From assembly GCA_029777225.1 (NCBI GenBank), contig JAKOSR010000205.1:1-5854 (forward strand): a stretch of DNA of 5,854 nucleotides, written 5' to 3'. The stretch is from Chloroflexota bacterium (GTDB lineage: Bacteria > Chloroflexota > Anaerolineae > Anaerolineales > Anaerolineaceae). The notes below the pieces were generated by a model that was given only the letters and a program-made list of their open reading frames with translations, did not search any database and had not been told where the DNA came from. A program made the position numbers and the translations under genes. Positions 5,699-5,854 of this stretch are shown piece by piece. Positions within the stretch are counted from its first letter, which is position 1, and the number at the start of each line of letters is the position of its first letter.

Positions 5699-5854
5699 TT
5701 AAGGCTTGCCTGGGTCTGTTGGCCCGGGTTTGGCTGTATCATCGGTGGGCGGGCTTGGCTGGGCACGGTCCTGTTGGTCCGCGGGCAGGCTTGAGGCGGC
5801 TTCGGGCTTCTTCCTAGACCGGAGCGCCAGGAAGATAATCAGCGCGAACCCGGG
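5699..5854 (-). CDS. C-terminal end of a convergent membrane protein (partial)
   Basis: Reading the minus strand from the window edge gives an open frame of 51 residues ending in TAA at 5701-5699. The start lies outside the window. The visible part has the end of a membrane helix (PGFALIIFLALRSRKK), a basic cluster just after it, and a hydrophilic tail rich in Pro, Ala, Asp and Thr ending in PTDPGKP. The basic cluster puts the tail in the cytoplasm by the positive-inside rule. Such a tail could belong to any polytopic transporter, an integral-membrane glycosyltransferase or an anchored surface protein, so the family is not identifiable. Convergent orientation and the shared terminator mark it as a separate transcription unit from the plus-strand operon. 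The real-gene call rests on the helix-basic-tail layout and on the stop placement next to the bidirectional terminator. Confidence 0.6.
   Translation of the reverse strand, partial: PGFALIIFLALRSRKKPEAASSLPADQQDRAQPSPPTDDTAKPGPTDPGKP

Noticed and set aside
5635..5817. 60-residue plus-strand frame after the terminator
   Set aside because: It begins inside the terminator stem and overlaps the minus-strand coding end, whose helix-basic-tail layout is more protein-like.
1..5854. CRISPR array, tRNA, rRNA, insertion sequence or phage genes
   Set aside because: I saw no regularly spaced repeats, no tRNA-like or rRNA-like segments, no transposase or integrase and no terminal inverted repeats.

Overview
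The window looks like part of a bacterial cell-envelope or surface-polysaccharide locus. It holds five closely packed plus-strand genes after a partial one at the left edge, then a strong intrinsic terminator, then the 3' end of a convergent minus-strand gene. Base composition is moderate and gene packing is tight. The protein types (GT4 glycosyltransferase, membrane-anchored alkaline-phosphatase-fold enzyme, a YLDPGSGS small membrane protein, a two-domain methyltransferase) would fit an environmental bacterium such as an Anaerolineae-type Chloroflexota. That placement is an impression from protein style, since the window has no rRNA or other phylogenetic marker.

Layout. Positions 3-527 hold an unrecognised helical protein whose 5' end is probably outside the window. 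Two bases later a GT4 glycosyltransferase begins (530-1759). A single-pass membrane protein with an extracytoplasmic beta-rich domain follows (1819-2367) and shares an ATGA overlap with the next gene. That next gene (2364-3860) encodes an enzyme with five membrane segments and a sulfatase/LTA-synthase-like catalytic domain, whose site resembles that of phosphoglycerol or phosphoethanolamine transferases. A 6-bp hairpin spans its stop codon. A 79-residue membrane protein (3922-4161) and a 460-residue protein (4234-5616) come next. The 460-residue protein joins an N-terminal region carrying the key residues of a protein-kinase-like active site to a C-terminal SAM-dependent methyltransferase domain. 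A GC-rich hairpin with A- and T-tracts (5624-5649) ends the operon and probably serves both strands. The minus-strand gene (5699-5854, partial) ends in a membrane helix and a proline-rich tail.

Working model (inference). The glycosyltransferase builds or extends a lipid-linked glycan or other envelope glycoconjugate. The membrane phosphatase-fold enzyme, helped by the two small membrane proteins, transfers or removes a phospho-substituent on the outer face of the membrane. The kinase-like/methyltransferase protein adds a cytoplasmic modification, perhaps phosphorylation and/or methylation of a sugar or a lipid-linked precursor. The last three genes look like a functional cassette and are the most interesting part of the window.
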